From assembly GCA_027886175.1 (NCBI GenBank), contig JAJNNQ010000024.1, positions 7,052,001 through 7,116,000 of the forward strand: a stretch of DNA of 64,000 bases. The letters are read 5' to 3'. The DNA is from Phylloscopus collybita (lineage: Eukaryota; Chordata; Aves; Passeriformes; Phylloscopidae). Under the pieces are notes generated by a model, which made no database searches, was not told where the DNA came from, and was given only the letters and a program-made list of their open reading frames with translations. Every line of letters begins with the position of its first letter. Position 1 is the stretch's first letter. This document shows, piece after piece, positions 45,030-57,489 of the stretch. A program made the translations under genes and the position numbers.

Positions 45030-48015
45030 TAAGGTTTGCCTTTCCTCAGAGTGTTCCACTTCAGCGTAATGTGCCAAAATTTCACTAAGTTCCTAACAGA
45101 GCCTGTAACTTGATCAATAACCACTAAAAAAACACATTTGAAAAGCATCTAGACTTGATCTGCAAATAGACCATCAGAAATAAATGTACTAACAATATGA
45201 GATTTAGGCAGTTAACACAGGGTTTATTCTGTTATGGACTAGGGAGAAATGTCCTGCCTGTGGCAATTTCACTGATGCTTCTGTGAGCTGAGTGCAGGAT
45301 GTGCCCCAAGCAATGCCCATTGCTCATTCCAGAGTGAAATCTGAAGTACATTAACCATTAGGAAAATACCTGCCAACATCCTCTCTGACCATGAGTATCA
45401 TGACAGAGAAAGACAGTGACATCACAGGCTTTTATTAGGTATAAAAATCAGCTGTTTTCTTTTGTTTCCCTTTCATGGTTCTGCAGCTACCAAGTCTATT
45501 ATTTAAGAACAAATAAATAGTATTTTTCCTCTCTGTGATCTGGAATATTCAGAATGGTTTCAGAGGAAGCAGTGAATGGATATAACTAACAGCACTTTAG
45601 CAGGGTTTCTTTATAACTTCAGCAAACTCCTTTTTCATTGATTTTGGAGGTTTTTTTGACTGACTCATGACCAAAAGAAATAGAGAAAAGGGGTTTCAGA
45701 CAGCAAAAAGCTATCACTCTCCCTAGGTTGTAATCAGTGTTCTTTCCCACTTGGAATAATGTTAACTTTGAAACAGCCATTTCAACTTCTCAGGGGGAAA
45801 CACCCAATAACCCCTTGCTTCACCATGCCTTGTCCAGCAACAATTTTAGTTTTGATGATATAAGCAAGCTCATCCCCAGCTCTCCCCCTATTCTTCATAA
45901 TGCAGAGTGGCTACAAAATGTAGACTATTATCTGAAGTGTTATTCAGCACACCAGAAAAGCCTCCCTTTCACTGGATATGGTACAAGTTAATCTCTAAAT
46001 CAGGGGAGACACTGGGAGTGCACAACGTTATTTCAGAAGTCCCTCCATCTATGTGTAGACAATGCCTGCATCAGCTTGAGCCCAAACCAGTATGCTACAC
46101 ATATTTTACAGGATAATCCTAACAAGAGTGAAAAAGCACAAGTTAGTTAGGATCAAACTGTAGAAGAACAAATTACTTGGAATTATATCTATTCAGTTCA
46201 GCTGTGTTCTTCACTCAATGCAACAGAAGTAAAACAAGTACTCACACAAACATTTTCAATGAAGTAAAGGCATCTGGCTATGATACAGTGGATTCAGATT
46301 AATCTTCCTATCCCCTTATAATTTCTCTTTCCTTCACTATGTGGTAACCTACTAAGAAGCTGGTCACTAGAAGAACAGGAAAAACATGTAAGGACTGATG
46401 CACCAGAGTAGTGAAGTCCATTGATTCCTTTCACATGCTTATTAGCATTCCAGACAGAACATAGGAATCCTCAGCATGACCTGTTGTGTTTTTATAATCC
46501 TCTGAAAGAAAGCAGCCAGCATTTCAAGCCTTTCCAAAAGCTGTTTATAATGAAATATGTCAAATATCTTAATAAATTTTCCAGCTCTGTATAAAAACCT
46601 CTTCTCAACAGTGCATACAGTAAAGCACATCAAAGACAATAGTTAGGGGTGCAAAGGGGTTTTTTTGTTTCTTTTCTTCTCAAGGCAGTATATTTTTTCT
46701 CCATTTATGATTTTTTTTCCCCATCTGCAAATTAAGTCTATGATCTAAAAGCTAAAGAATCAAAAGGCTCAGATTTTTCTATCAGGCTTTCTTACAAACA
46801 TCTGCTTAGAAAAAAAGGTTTTGTTTGTTTGACATCATTCAAGTGTTCAAAAGAATAACAGCAACACTTGCTTTGCAAGGTGAACCAAGTACAGCATTTG
46901 CTAATATCATTCTGAATTTTAGAGAGTCAGAAAGTTAAGTCAAAAATTAATAAAATTGGCCTTAAAACCTTTGGAACATTCCATCTGTGTGGAGACACAG
47001 CACAGCAAAGGTACTGCAGTGGCAAAACTGTGGGATCAGAGTCAGATTACAGCTCTTGGCAGCTGCCAACAGAAATAAAATGCCTCTTTCAACATAATAA
47101 ACCAGCACATAAATACATTTCCTTAAAACCAGGATATTTTAAATTAATGCATTCAGTCACGTATCTGTGGAAAAACAAAGCAAATTTACATTATGGCAAA
47201 AATAAATTTGCAAACCATAGGAGATTTGGATGTTCTTGAAAAGCCATTTCCTTTTCAAAAAGCAAACTTATTAAAGACAAAAATGGGTATTATTTGTGAT
47301 ATCTGCATGATGATGAAGGTGATGCTCTTTGCTAACTGGATTTAGACAACTAACTCATTTCATGGAGGCCATTAGACAGATGGCCACAACTTTCAATCAT
47401 GTCCAGCCTCGTGGCAGTTCAAACTCATGACCAAGAGGTAAAAAGCTTTGTATGCCATTAATAATCTCCATGCCATCTGTTCTCTGTAAATGGAGACACT
47501 CTAGGACGAGTCTCAACATATTTTTTATTACAATATTTATTTCAAACCTCTCCAGAAGCTTAATATTTACCACATCAAGTTCTCTCCGTTTGCCAAATAT
47601 TAATTTAACTTGTTGGAATTAGCTATGAAAACCCAAAAATTGCTTCTATTGAACAACCTTTAACTGGCATGGCACCCTAGAACTGAACAGCTTTTTCCAT
47701 GTCTTAGTTGAAGTACTATGCATTGTTAAAGAGCTCCTTCAAAATTTTAAATAAAACACCACTTCCATTTTTCTGATCTCACAGATGTGCCACATTTGAA
47801 CACAAAAAATCTGAAAACAGGTTCATAGGAAAGCAATTGAAATTAAACCCTTGTGCTAAATACCCTCAAGAGCACATATGGATTTCAACTTCCTGATGAT
47901 GTGACCTTGACCAGCTGCCAGGCACCCACCCAGCTGCTCTCATTCCCCCTTCTCTCCAGTGGAGAAGGTGGAAAAGCCCATGGGTTGAGATAAAGACAGA
48001 GAGATCATTTACAAA
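45030..48015. other. AT-rich non-coding DNA, no gene recognised
   Basis: Nothing I can support as an exon, RNA gene or transposon. Open frames are short and without context. Confidence 0.55.
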
Positions 48016-48019
48016 TTAG

Positions 48020-48655
48020 TGTCACAAAAAAAAAACAGACTGGGGAAGATTAATTTATTAACAAATAAACTAGAGTTACTGAGTGAGAAAAAACAGACCA
48101 TAACTAAACACCTTCCCCTCCTCATTGCTCTCCTCTGCCTCCTCATTCCTGACTCCTCTATCTCCATCCTCCCTGAGCAGCTTGGACAGCATTTCAAGGT
48201 CAGTCCCCAGCTCCTCTTTGCTGCTCCTTCCTCCTCACACTTCTCCCTTGCTCCAGCACGGGACCCTCCCACTGGCTGCAAGTCCTTTGGGATTAAAATA
48301 TTCCTGTGAGGGTTCTCCATGGATGCAGCAGGGGGGATTTGCTCTGCTATGGTGCTGTCCACAGGCTGCCCGTGAGTATTTGCCCCCCCACACACTTTCA
48401 CTGGGAGCTGCAGAGGAAATCCCTGCTCCTGCAGCTGTCCCTTTGGGGCTCTCGGGGCTGTGTTGCACATTTTTCCCTTCACCACCAGGCAGTGCTGCCC
48501 TCCCTCACTCCAGCTGTCCCAGAGCCATGACCACTGTGGCTGTGAGCTCAGCTGGGACCAGCTGTGTCCAGCTCAGGACAAGCCTGGCCACCCAGCAGGT
48601 GCCCTTGACACCCTGTGCACCGTGGCTCAGGCCCCTACCAGCCCAGCCCCAACTT
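48020..48655 (-). mobile_element. decayed avian ERV LTR, minus orientation
   Basis: Read on the minus strand it parallels the LTR at 50775-51860. 'gggatttcctctgcagctcc' matches 'gagattcctctgcagcccct', and 'gggagggtcccgtgctggag' matches 'gggagggtcccacaccagag'. The minus-strand end has AATAAA (48059-48054), then 'cttccccagtctg' and a terminal GTGACA at 48020, all typical of this bird LTR family. The left end of the LTR (near 48655) is degraded, and no target duplication is evident. Open frames of up to 186 codons on both strands reflect its GC-rich, stop-poor sequence and are not called as genes. Confidence 0.65.
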
Positions 48656-50774
48656 AATTTTTTCCAGCATTTCTATGAAATTTAAAACTCATCCCAATAA
48701 CAATGGGGTGGATCTTGAAAGTGCAGTGCTGATTGTTTCCCTTCCCCTGCTTTTCATTTCTCCCCAGGCTTCCACAGAAGTTCACCGCTGGCAGCTTGTT
48801 CCATGGATAGGAGGAAATTTTCTGTGGCAATGCCACCACTAAGTCTGGAGAAATCTGAGGTGCAGACTGCTGTGCTATTCTCAGGTGGCAGAGAGGGCAG
48901 GCTGTCCCCAGCCCTGTGGAGAGGGACTGGGCACCCAGCCTGGCAGTGCCACCTCCCCAAAGCACCCAGGGCCAGCAGCAGGCAAAAGGATTCCAGGGCA
49001 GCTCTGACACGCACAGCCTCATCTGAACTAAATACTGCACTGACAGAGGGTTTAGCTCCACACAGCCTTTGCCCTTCTGCTGGCAGGGATCTGAGGTCCT
49101 GATAAAGAAGGCTGACAGATCCAAGCACCATAAATCCATGGATGCTGGCAGCAAAAGCAGAGGTAGGGCTTTTAGAAAAACACAGACACTTCCACGTGCT
49201 TCCAGCTGTGGACAAGTGCTGCAATGAGGTAGGACTCTCCTTCCCTACGTGTCTTTAGCCCTTCTCATCTCCTGTTAGTCCTTAAAAAGATATTTCTCAG
49301 CAATTTTGGCATGTTTAAAAATAAAGGCACCACTTTAAGGACAGTCAGAAGCAAATTAAAAGAAAAAAAAAAAATCAAACCCCAGAACCATGCATCCAAT
49401 ACAAAAAGGTTGAAAAACTGGGGACTAAAAAAGTGACAGAAGTTTTCTTAGATTTATGTCAAAGAAAGCGAACTACCTCTCCATGACGAAAACCACTTGT
49501 CCAATATCAAACAACTTATGTAAAATGTATCTCTGGGACTGAACTATACTTTGCCCCCACACCATCCAATATTACTGAAAGATATTTATCCAATAATACC
49601 TCAATTCCACTGAAAAGGCAGGAAAGCTAAAAAAGACCTTAAACATCAATGAACACATTTGTTTTCCCAACTAGCCTTGCTGACGTTCATGCCCCTGCCA
49701 TTTTTAGCCTCACCAACTCCTCAGAGATAACCTTCATTGAGAAAACCTGTGTGGAACAATGAAGGCAATGCAATTTTGCATATATGGATGTGTGAGGAAA
49801 AACGTGATTGTAAAAAAAAAAGTGTAAAGTGGTACTATGAACACTATGAAAAAAAAATAAATCCACACACATTAAACTTAACTTCTTATAAAGAGAACCA
49901 AGTATAAAATTTTTCACTGGGTTTGAAAATGAAGCAGTATGAAATATAACCATCTGCTATTTTACTGCTTGTATTTTAGGTTAGAGTTTTGCTTTTCAGA
50001 AGAGATAATACACAAGATAAATAAATCTCAACAGCTTTGTGTGAAAGCCAAACAATCATTTGTCATGATTTTTTTTTTCCTGCAATGGGCAGTATAGCTT
50101 ACTGAAAAAACTTATTTAAATCACTTTCCTTAATATTTTAGAAATAGTAGATGTTTTCCAAAATGCTGACTAACACAGAGCCATGGCCACCATGAAGACA
50201 TGGGGCCACAGTGCTGCTACAGTCAGATGTCCTATTACGAATCTCTTATATTAGGCAAAAGGAATGGAGAACCAGAGCAACACTACATTCCCATTAATCC
50301 ACATTCATATCACCACTTGATCTTCCAAGCAGCAGCTGTGGAAACAGTAAGGCTACTTGTGATCATCCTCTGTGGTACAGCTTCAGGTATTCCCATCTGG
50401 AGGTTCCAACACAACAACAGTTTCCTAATAAGCAGTGTGCACCAGATATCTCCACAGGAGATACAGCTCCTGTCTAGAGGCTCTGACAATATTTTACACA
50501 AAACTGGCTTTCAGTGGTTCCTCTGTGTAATTGCTAGCCCCCATTTTGTTTTTTATGTCAAGACTTTACCCCATTATTACAGTCACAGCACTTTTTCACG
50601 TTCTTATCCTCACAGAACTCTGGTAGAGAATCCCAGAAAACACCAAATATGCTTGGAAAAGCAACACACCACCTTTCCTGATGTACATTCAGACCTAGCA
50701 ACACAAAATTACTCCAGCAGTTTTATCAAGCTGCCCCTTCTGGAAAACAACAGAGCTAAACAAATACCTGCCTG
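48656..50774. other. non-coding DNA between two LTRs; GC-richer patch
   Basis: 48770-49220 is GC-richer, with overlapping frames of 156-166 codons on the minus strand that match no family I know; it may be further decayed LTR or ERV sequence. 49250-50190 is ordinary AT-rich DNA. An ATG-started frame of 232 codons (50200-50898) reads into the next LTR and is discussed in the findings. Confidence 0.45.
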
Positions 50775-51860
50775 TGTTGGGTTTGCAGAGCAAAGTTTTG
50801 GTAGCCAGGGATGCTACAGGTGTGGCTGCTGTGAGGAGCTGCCAGGAGCTTCTTCCACCCCCTGGGACAGAGCCAAAGCCAGGCAGCTCCAAGGCTGAGC
50901 CAGTCAGGAAGGGCAGCTCTGAGGCAACAGATCTGAGAAGGAGAGGGGAAAAAACCTACACAATGGAATTAGCAGTGGGAGAGAGGAGTAGCAACGAGGA
51001 GCAACCCTGCAAACACCAAGGGAAGGAGGTGCGCCAAGGTGCCAGAGCTGAGATTCCTCTGCAGCCCCTGGTGAGACCATGGTGAAGCAGCTGTGCCCCT
51101 GCAGCCCAGGGATGACCATGGGGATGCAGAGATCCACCCATGACTCAGGGATGACCATGGGGATGCAGAGATCCACCCACAGGCCCAGGGAGGACCATGG
51201 GGATGCAGAGATGCACCCACAGCCCCAGGGAGGACCACGGGGATGCAGAGATGCACCCACAGCCCCAGGGAGGACCACGGGGATGCAGAGATGCACCCAC
51301 AGCCCCAGGGAGGACCACGGGGATGCAGAGATGCACCCACAGCCCAGGGAGGACCACGGGATGCAGAGATCCACCCACAGCCCCAGGGAGGACCACGGGG
51401 ATGCAGAGATGCACCCACAGCCCCAGGGAGGACCACGGGGATGCAGAGATGCACCCACAGCCCCAGGGAGGACCACGGGGATGCAGAGATGCACCCACAG
51501 CCCCAGGGAGGACCACGGAGATGCAGATATCCACCCACAGCCCAGGGAGGACCACGGAGATGCAGAGATCCACCCACAGGCCCAGGGAGGACCACGGAGA
51601 TGCAGAGATCCACCCACAGGCCAGGGAGGACCACGGGGATGCAGAGATCCACCCACAGGCCCAGGGAGGACCATGGGGATGCAGAGATGCACCCACAGGC
51701 CCAGGGAGGACCATGGGGATGCAGAGATGCACCCACAGGCCCAGGGAGGGTCCCACACCAGAGCAGGGAAGTGCCTGAAGCAGGCAGGGCTACCTGGTGG
51801 GAACACAAGAGACAATGGGAATAAGCAGAAATAAAGGAGGTCCTGTGGGAAAGGGACTTG
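50775..51860 (+). mobile_element. decayed avian ERV LTR carrying an internal minisatellite
   Basis: Starts TGTTGGGTTTGCAGAGCAAA and continues with 'gctgctgtgaggagctgcc', 'ggggaaaaaacctacacaat', 'gagaggagtagcaacgagga' and 'gattcctctgcagcccctgg', the order seen in a very common songbird LTR family. The normal LTR has a few 'gcagcccgtggaggaccac'-type units here; in this copy that section has expanded to 16 units (51104-51749). The LTR resumes with 'gggagggtcccacaccagag' and fades out near 51860. The right boundary and target duplication could not be fixed. Confidence 0.7.
51104..51749 (+). repeat. minisatellite, 40-bp unit, about 16 copies
   Basis: The unit is approximately CAGGGAGGACCACGGGGATG followed by CAGAGATGCACCCACAGCCC. 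Several units (51231-51349 and 51388-51508) are identical or nearly so, indicating recent expansion. Variants cluster by position: CCATGG at both ends, CACGGAGATG in 51508-51615, GATCCACC in blocks. Single-base deletions give some 39-bp units. All six reading frames are open across the array because the unit has no stop in any frame, so the long frames here (up to 363 codons) are not evidence of a gene. Confidence 0.95.
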
Positions 51861-52369
51861 TAGAGAATTCTTAAAGCCTGACAAAAGGCTCACATAGTGT
51901 GCATCTGCATGCAAACTTTGAGATAAAAAACACTGACTTAGAAACTCTGTGGAATAGGACAGATATTGGTGAGAGAGAAATGGAACTGGAAACAAGTTTC
52001 AAATGATGGCCTTGCAAACAGACTAGGTACTCTGGAGAAATAGAACTATGAAAGATGTATTGTAAGTAGGATCCACAAGGGGTAATTTTGGATTATTTGC
52101 TTTAAGGCATCAGCGGCATTGTGTGGCAAAAGCTGATAGGCAAAAAAATGCTTATAATGTATTGTAATAAGGAAATAAGTCAGCTTCTGATTGTTATGGC
52201 ATGAATTATAACACCTGTACAGTCTCACCCTCCACATGAGACTGAAAATGGAATAAAAGTTCTTAAAACACCTCTCAGCTGCCCCATCTCTGGGTCAGAA
52301 AAGGGAATAATCCAACAAGGTCCAAACTGGCTACAGTGAGAATCTCCCTCCTCGTGAGGGCGGGGAGCA

Positions 52370-52545
52370 ATACAGGTTGCCCAGAAAACCTGTGCAACCT
52401 CTGTCCTTGGAGGCTTTCAAGCTCCTACTGGACCAAGAGCTGAGTAACCTGGTCAGACACCACGGCTGATGCTGCTCTGAAAGCAGGAGGATGGGTTAAA
52501 ATTCTCAAAGAAGCCTTCCAACTGAAGTATCCTAGCCTGTGCTGG
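52370..52545 (+). mobile_element. CR1 LINE 3' fragment
   Basis: The sense-strand CR1 3' landmarks are in order: 'acaggttgcccagaaaacct', 'tccttggaggctttcaagct', 'gagctgagtaacctggtcag', 'gaggatgggtt' and 'gccttccaact'. Truncated and diverged. The terminal 8-bp CR1 repeats are not recognisable. Confidence 0.75.
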
Positions 52546-52549
52546 CATA

Positions 52550-55500
52550 ATAGAAATTATATGTATGTATTTTTTTTCTTCCTCAATTGAATATCATCTA
52601 TCCATTAACTTGCAATTAAGTCTTTTGCAATACCTGAGGAGCAGGACATTTTAAGTATGACTAAATAAAGTAGTTTCCTATTTACAAGTATTGAAATTGC
52701 TGACTAACTGAAGTAGTAACATCCTCTCTTAGCTAATCTCATTAAAGTAATGAAAACGAACAAGAAATATTCAATTGTCTCTTTTTTATATTTTAAAATT
52801 TTAGTGCGGGCTTGTTGTTTTTGGGTTTGTGGTTTTGTTTTTTTTTTTAATCAAAGTGTTTGCAAATAACTATGACCAGGCCAATTTAGACTTCAGAATT
52901 CCCAAATTTAAAAATCAATTAAACTATTTTTTTTGTAATTAAACAGATTACAGTAGAAACATCTGCTTCAACTGGATGTTTTCCAGGGTATTTACAATTC
53001 AAATGTAGCTGCATTGTTTAAATAAAGAAGGAGAAATAATAAAGCAAATAAAAAAACCCCATGCCAACCAGTAATCAGAGGAGAACACATCCAAGTCTTC
53101 ACTCATGCCTGATCAAATGAAAACCTAATTTAACTGAAAGTATTAGGTGTTGAAATACACCTTCAGCTGATGTTTGAAATTCAAAGCTGCCTGTTGCCGT
53201 TACCAAAGGAAAAATTAAGTATTTCTTCAAAAATCTTCAAAGGCAGAAAGAAATAAAATTTTAAGGTAAAAATGTAAGCCATTGTCATATTTCAAAAGTA
53301 TTGAATTGGCAGGTAATCCCCTTTCAGACAAGCCCCTCTGTCTCCATTACTTTGTAACTCCACATCAACTGAGACACTATAAAGAACTGAAGGAAGGAAT
53401 TCCATCTCTTCCTGTAATTCCATTTTGTTCACTCCTGCTGCTGTGGCACCTACACTCTGACTGCTGGCTTCTGGGCTGTGGAAGGGATCCAGACACAAAA
53501 TAACCTAGCAGAACGATTAGCTTTCATCTGCAAGTTCTCAGAACTTGTGCCATCACAGAGACACTTTTTCTGGCCTTGCTGTAGAGCCACCAACCAAAAA
53601 TGTTTCTTAAAAAAAACCAAACCAACTCTACTTGGGGAAAACCCACAACATTTATGTCTGTGAAAGTAGTGGGAAAAAAAAAAAAAAGGCAGCTTTATAG
53701 ATAACATTTTGCAAGTTTTAATGTTCTATTTGGATGGCATTTGCTCTTCCAATGAGTGCAAGACAACAAGAAACATGATACTTTTCCACATTTAAAACCT
53801 GAAGTACATATACAAAGTAGTAAATTTTCTCACCCAGCATTTCATGCTCAGAAAATCCAGTCATCCTGCTTGTACACACTAACAGATCTAAACAAAGCAC
53901 CCTTAAATCAGAGAAACCACTAAACAACCAGCAATGATAGATTTAAAGACCTCCAAACAACTATTCAAGAGAAGGGTAAGAACTGTTCAATTAAATTAAA
54001 TAATCTTCAAAGACAGTATTATATACCACAACACAATAATGACTGGCTAATAAACACAAAATCACTTTGTAATATAATTTTTCTCTGAAGCAAAGGCTTC
54101 CAGATCCTAAACTTTTATATTTTAAACCCTGAATCATGCATCAAATCCAGATATGCATCTAAATGAGCCTCCAAGAATCACACATGTCAAAACTACATGG
54201 CTACAGCACTACAGAAACAAAACGTGAGTTGTACAAGGTCTTACTGCACATGTACTGAAATGCCCACCTATTAAAGAGGGAACTTTAATAGACTCAGAGA
54301 AACACACAAAAAATCATATTAAATACCTCATGCATAAAAAAATTATGTAAACAAATACAGCATCACTGAGTACTGACTGTAAATACCTCACTCACTAGCT
54401 GAAATAAGGACTAAAACCTCAAGAGTTTGTAGAAAGTATTTTGCAATATAATACAGTATTTTCAAAATCCCTACCTCTCCTGAATAAAAAAAAAAAAAAG
54501 TGAATTTGCTTGAGAAGGGATTTTTCTACAGCTGTAAGGAGGTGGAGAAGAATCTAGGTGATAGTAAAAGAGATGATGCTAGAAAAAATTAAGAGAGTTC
54601 TTCACATCTTAGTGCACGAAGTCACTTATATTTGCTACTGAATTTCTCTGAATCATCCACTGGCCTTTTATCAGAATGTCAAACCCTAGTCTGGTGAACG
54701 ACTGGGAGCAACACCAGTTTAACTTCAGTTCCTGCTGGCATCTGAATCCCTAATAATTGGCACAGATTAACTCTGAGCAGCAGAGGTTGCAATGCAAAGA
54801 GAAGCTCTGACAACTACACACCGAAGGAAAACAAATGAACACCCCGCTATTCTAAATAATCCATTTGAAGTAATCCCACTTGGAGTTTGACAGAGCCATA
54901 GTGAGAAAGCAATGTGAATTGCAATAGGTGTCTAAGCACTCCAAAGCAGAGCTATTCATGTGACATAGTATTTTTACAAGTAGAAACAGACCTCATTTAA
55001 AGTTGCAGCGGTTTTTTGTCGTATCTCTTTAATTGTGTATTTGCTTTAATACATTTATTTTCACTTTATATTTATTCTCAGATTACTCCTTGATTTCAGA
55101 CAAAGATATGACAGAATTTCTGAAGCAAAGTGAACTTTTTTGTAGTAATTTTGTGACACTCTTCCAAGATGTGTTCTTTTGAAAAACATAACGACAACAA
55201 GCCTAAAACACAAAACTTAATTTACAAATGCACCTACCCAAAAAAATAGGTACAACTCACAGCACTACAGCAACCTAGACTGATTCATTACTATTAGAAC
55301 AACCTAAGGAGATTGTTCAGTTTACAATGAAAGAATCAAGCTACTTTTAGCTTGCAACTGCACCAGCTTCACCCTGGACATTCAGTTAGGGCTATTCTCC
55401 ATTATTCACAGCAAAAAATTCCTCAGCGAGAAACTTTGCTGCTGCTGCTGCCTGTGCAATCTCCCTCTGTGGGGAGCTGCTGCAAACACAATCCCACAGG

Positions 55501-55855
55501 CACGCCAGCACTGCTCCCATTCAGCTGGAACAGCTGTGAAACCCAGTTTGCACAGACACAGCTCTCACTCAGCACAGAGAGCAGCATCACGGGCAGCCGG
55601 GGAAAGAAGCTTGGCACTAAGATGAAGTAGCAGATTCTTCCCAAATTGAAGCAGACCTAGTTGAGCCACAGAGAACTCTGGCAAAAAAAAAATTTGCCAA
55701 GCTAAAAACTAAGAAATAGAGGGGAAAAAGGAACATCACCCTTCAATATCTTTCACCACCTTTAATTCTGCATGGATTCAATCACAGGTATGTTTGTGCA
55801 TCCAAGCTGCTCAAAGCAGCACACCTGCGTGTTTTAACAAGCAGCAATTTAATTT

Positions 55856-55902
<47 letters not shown>

Positions 55903-56635
55903 AGCTGTACACTCTTTCCAGCATTTTCTGAGCAGGCACCAATCATGACAGAACCCAAGCTTTGTTTTTTTTTTAATTACTACAAAATACATAAAGTTAT
56001 TCTTGACTCGCTATGCGTTGTCAGTTTTTACAACACAATTCAAACAGTCCAGCCTAGAATGGATTTTTATGGGCAGGCATGAGCCTATTTCCTCTGACAG
56101 CATTAGCTCTGCCCACTGAGCACATGGACAATGTCAGACCAAAAAGCAGTAATTCATGCTGAAACACAGCACACATCAGTTTAGACATCCATTGCTTACA
56201 GCTGACTCTAAGAGCAGGGAAAGTCTGTCTCATCCCTGCCCATGACATTCACCATGTCATCAACTACACAACCCAGGATCACCTACACAGTGCAGGAACT
56301 CCATTCAGGCAGTCTTGCCTAAGAAAAAAACACATTAACAGATACTAATCAAAAACACCAGTGCTGAGTTTCATGTAACTGAAAGCTTTTCTAAGGTGTG
56401 TTTATGGAAAGGAAAACAGTCCTTGCACTGCACTGTCAGAAGAGCCTGCAGGTATCATGCAGACTGGACCAGCACTTCTGCTCAGCTGTTCTCAATGAGG
56501 AATGGTGCTGAACCTCTTGCTCTCAGCTAAGAGGAATCCATGGATATCACATTCCTGCTTTTCCCACACCAAGTGGGATTCTCAGCCATGTCTAGAGCCT
56601 TTTGTGTAACCACTAATCCTTGATACAATGCAAAG
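52550..56635. other. AT-rich non-coding DNA, no gene recognised
   Basis: No supported exon or RNA gene. A small GC-richer patch lies at 55430-55620. One long poly(T) (55858-55900) is listed separately. Confidence 0.55.
55858..55900 (+). repeat. poly(T) tract, 43 T
   Basis: Uninterrupted 43 T preceded by 'aatttaattt'. It could be the poly(A) tail of a minus-strand retrocopy, but the adjoining sequence (above 55900) gives no recognisable gene. Confidence 0.9.
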
Positions 56636-56639
56636 ATGT

Positions 56640-56747
56640 TAAAAAAAAAACCCAAAAAAAACCCACAAACAACAAAACCACACACAAAAACAAACAAACA
56701 CCACAAAAAGAAACCCACCAAAAAACCCAAACCCACCCAATTAAAAA
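56640..56747 (+). repeat. A/C-only tract abutting CR1 3' end
   Basis: More than 100 bases of A and C with very few other bases, lying directly beyond the 3' end of the minus-strand CR1 at 56748. On the element's strand it is a G/T-rich tail. Confidence 0.75.
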
Positions 56748-57035
56748 TTATAGGTTGGAAAAGAGCTCCAGGATCATCCAGCCTGACCATTAACCTAACA
56801 CTGCCAAGTACATCACTGAACATGATGCCCCCAAGCATAACACTGACAATTTTCTGAACAGTTCCAGAGACAAGGATCCCCCCCCCCCACTTCCCTAAGC
56901 AGTCTGTTCCCATGCCTCACCAACCTTTCAGTGAAAAGCTTTCCTAATATTCAATCTACCCCCCTCCCAGTGCAACTGAGAGTGCAACAAGAGGCTATTT
57001 GCTCTTGCCCAATGGCTTGTCACCTGAACAACCAA
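56748..57035 (-). mobile_element. CR1 LINE 3' fragment, ~290 bp
   Basis: The + strand shows the reverse-complemented CR1 landmarks in full order: 'ataggttggaaaagagctcc', 'ggatcatccagcctgaccat', 'aacctaacactgccaagtac', 'cacttccctaagcagtctgt', 'ccaacctttcagtgaaaagc', 'tcctaatattcaatctaccc' and 'gaggctatttgctcttgccc'. It is the best-preserved CR1 piece in the window. An 11-C run (56878-56888) interrupts it. It is 5'-truncated, as most CR1 copies are. Confidence 0.9.
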
Positions 57036-57426
57036 GAATATAATTGCCTCTGTGTGTGAGAATATCACAAGAGCCTTTTCATTTATCTACAGAAGCTGTA
57101 AATACAGACAACAAGAGGAAGAAAAAGGACGGACCAAAACTAGAAGCTCTTAATAGTGGTCCTTGAAAATGATACACTCGTGATACACTTTCAGTTAAAT
57201 TTCTGAAGAGGAGAAAAAAACAACCGTGACAATGCTAAGGGGAATCCAAAATGGCCATAACAAGACTTCCAGAAGAAAAACTACAAGTATGCTAAGCTTC
57301 AGAATCCACAGCTTGCAGGTGAGAAATTGAGGAAAAGAGAGTAATCAAACCACAGGACACAGAATACTCTGCCACTGCTGCTTTTCTGCAACATGCCCTA
57401 CATCACTGCTTTTTATCTTCATTGAT

Positions 57427-57430
<4 letters not shown>

Positions 57431-57465
<35 letters not shown>
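57431..57465 (+). repeat. poly(A) tract, 35 A
   Basis: Uninterrupted 35 A followed by a short A/C stretch. No source gene recognised upstream. Confidence 0.9.
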
Positions 57466-57466
<1 letters not shown>

Positions 57467-57489
57467 ACCACAAAAACCACTACCTTTAA

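Noticed and set aside
48009..48685. Protein-coding frames of 158 (minus) and 186 (plus) codons
   Set aside because: They overlap each other on opposite strands within a decayed GC-rich LTR whose landmarks are recognisable.
51104..51749. CRISPR array
   Set aside because: The 40-bp units are directly contiguous with no unique spacers, and the window is clearly vertebrate DNA.
50904..51995. Long overlapping frames of 193-363 codons on both strands
   Set aside because: They are produced by the 40-bp minisatellite, whose unit has no stop in any of the six frames. Frame content changes between frames, and there is no start, splice or promoter context.
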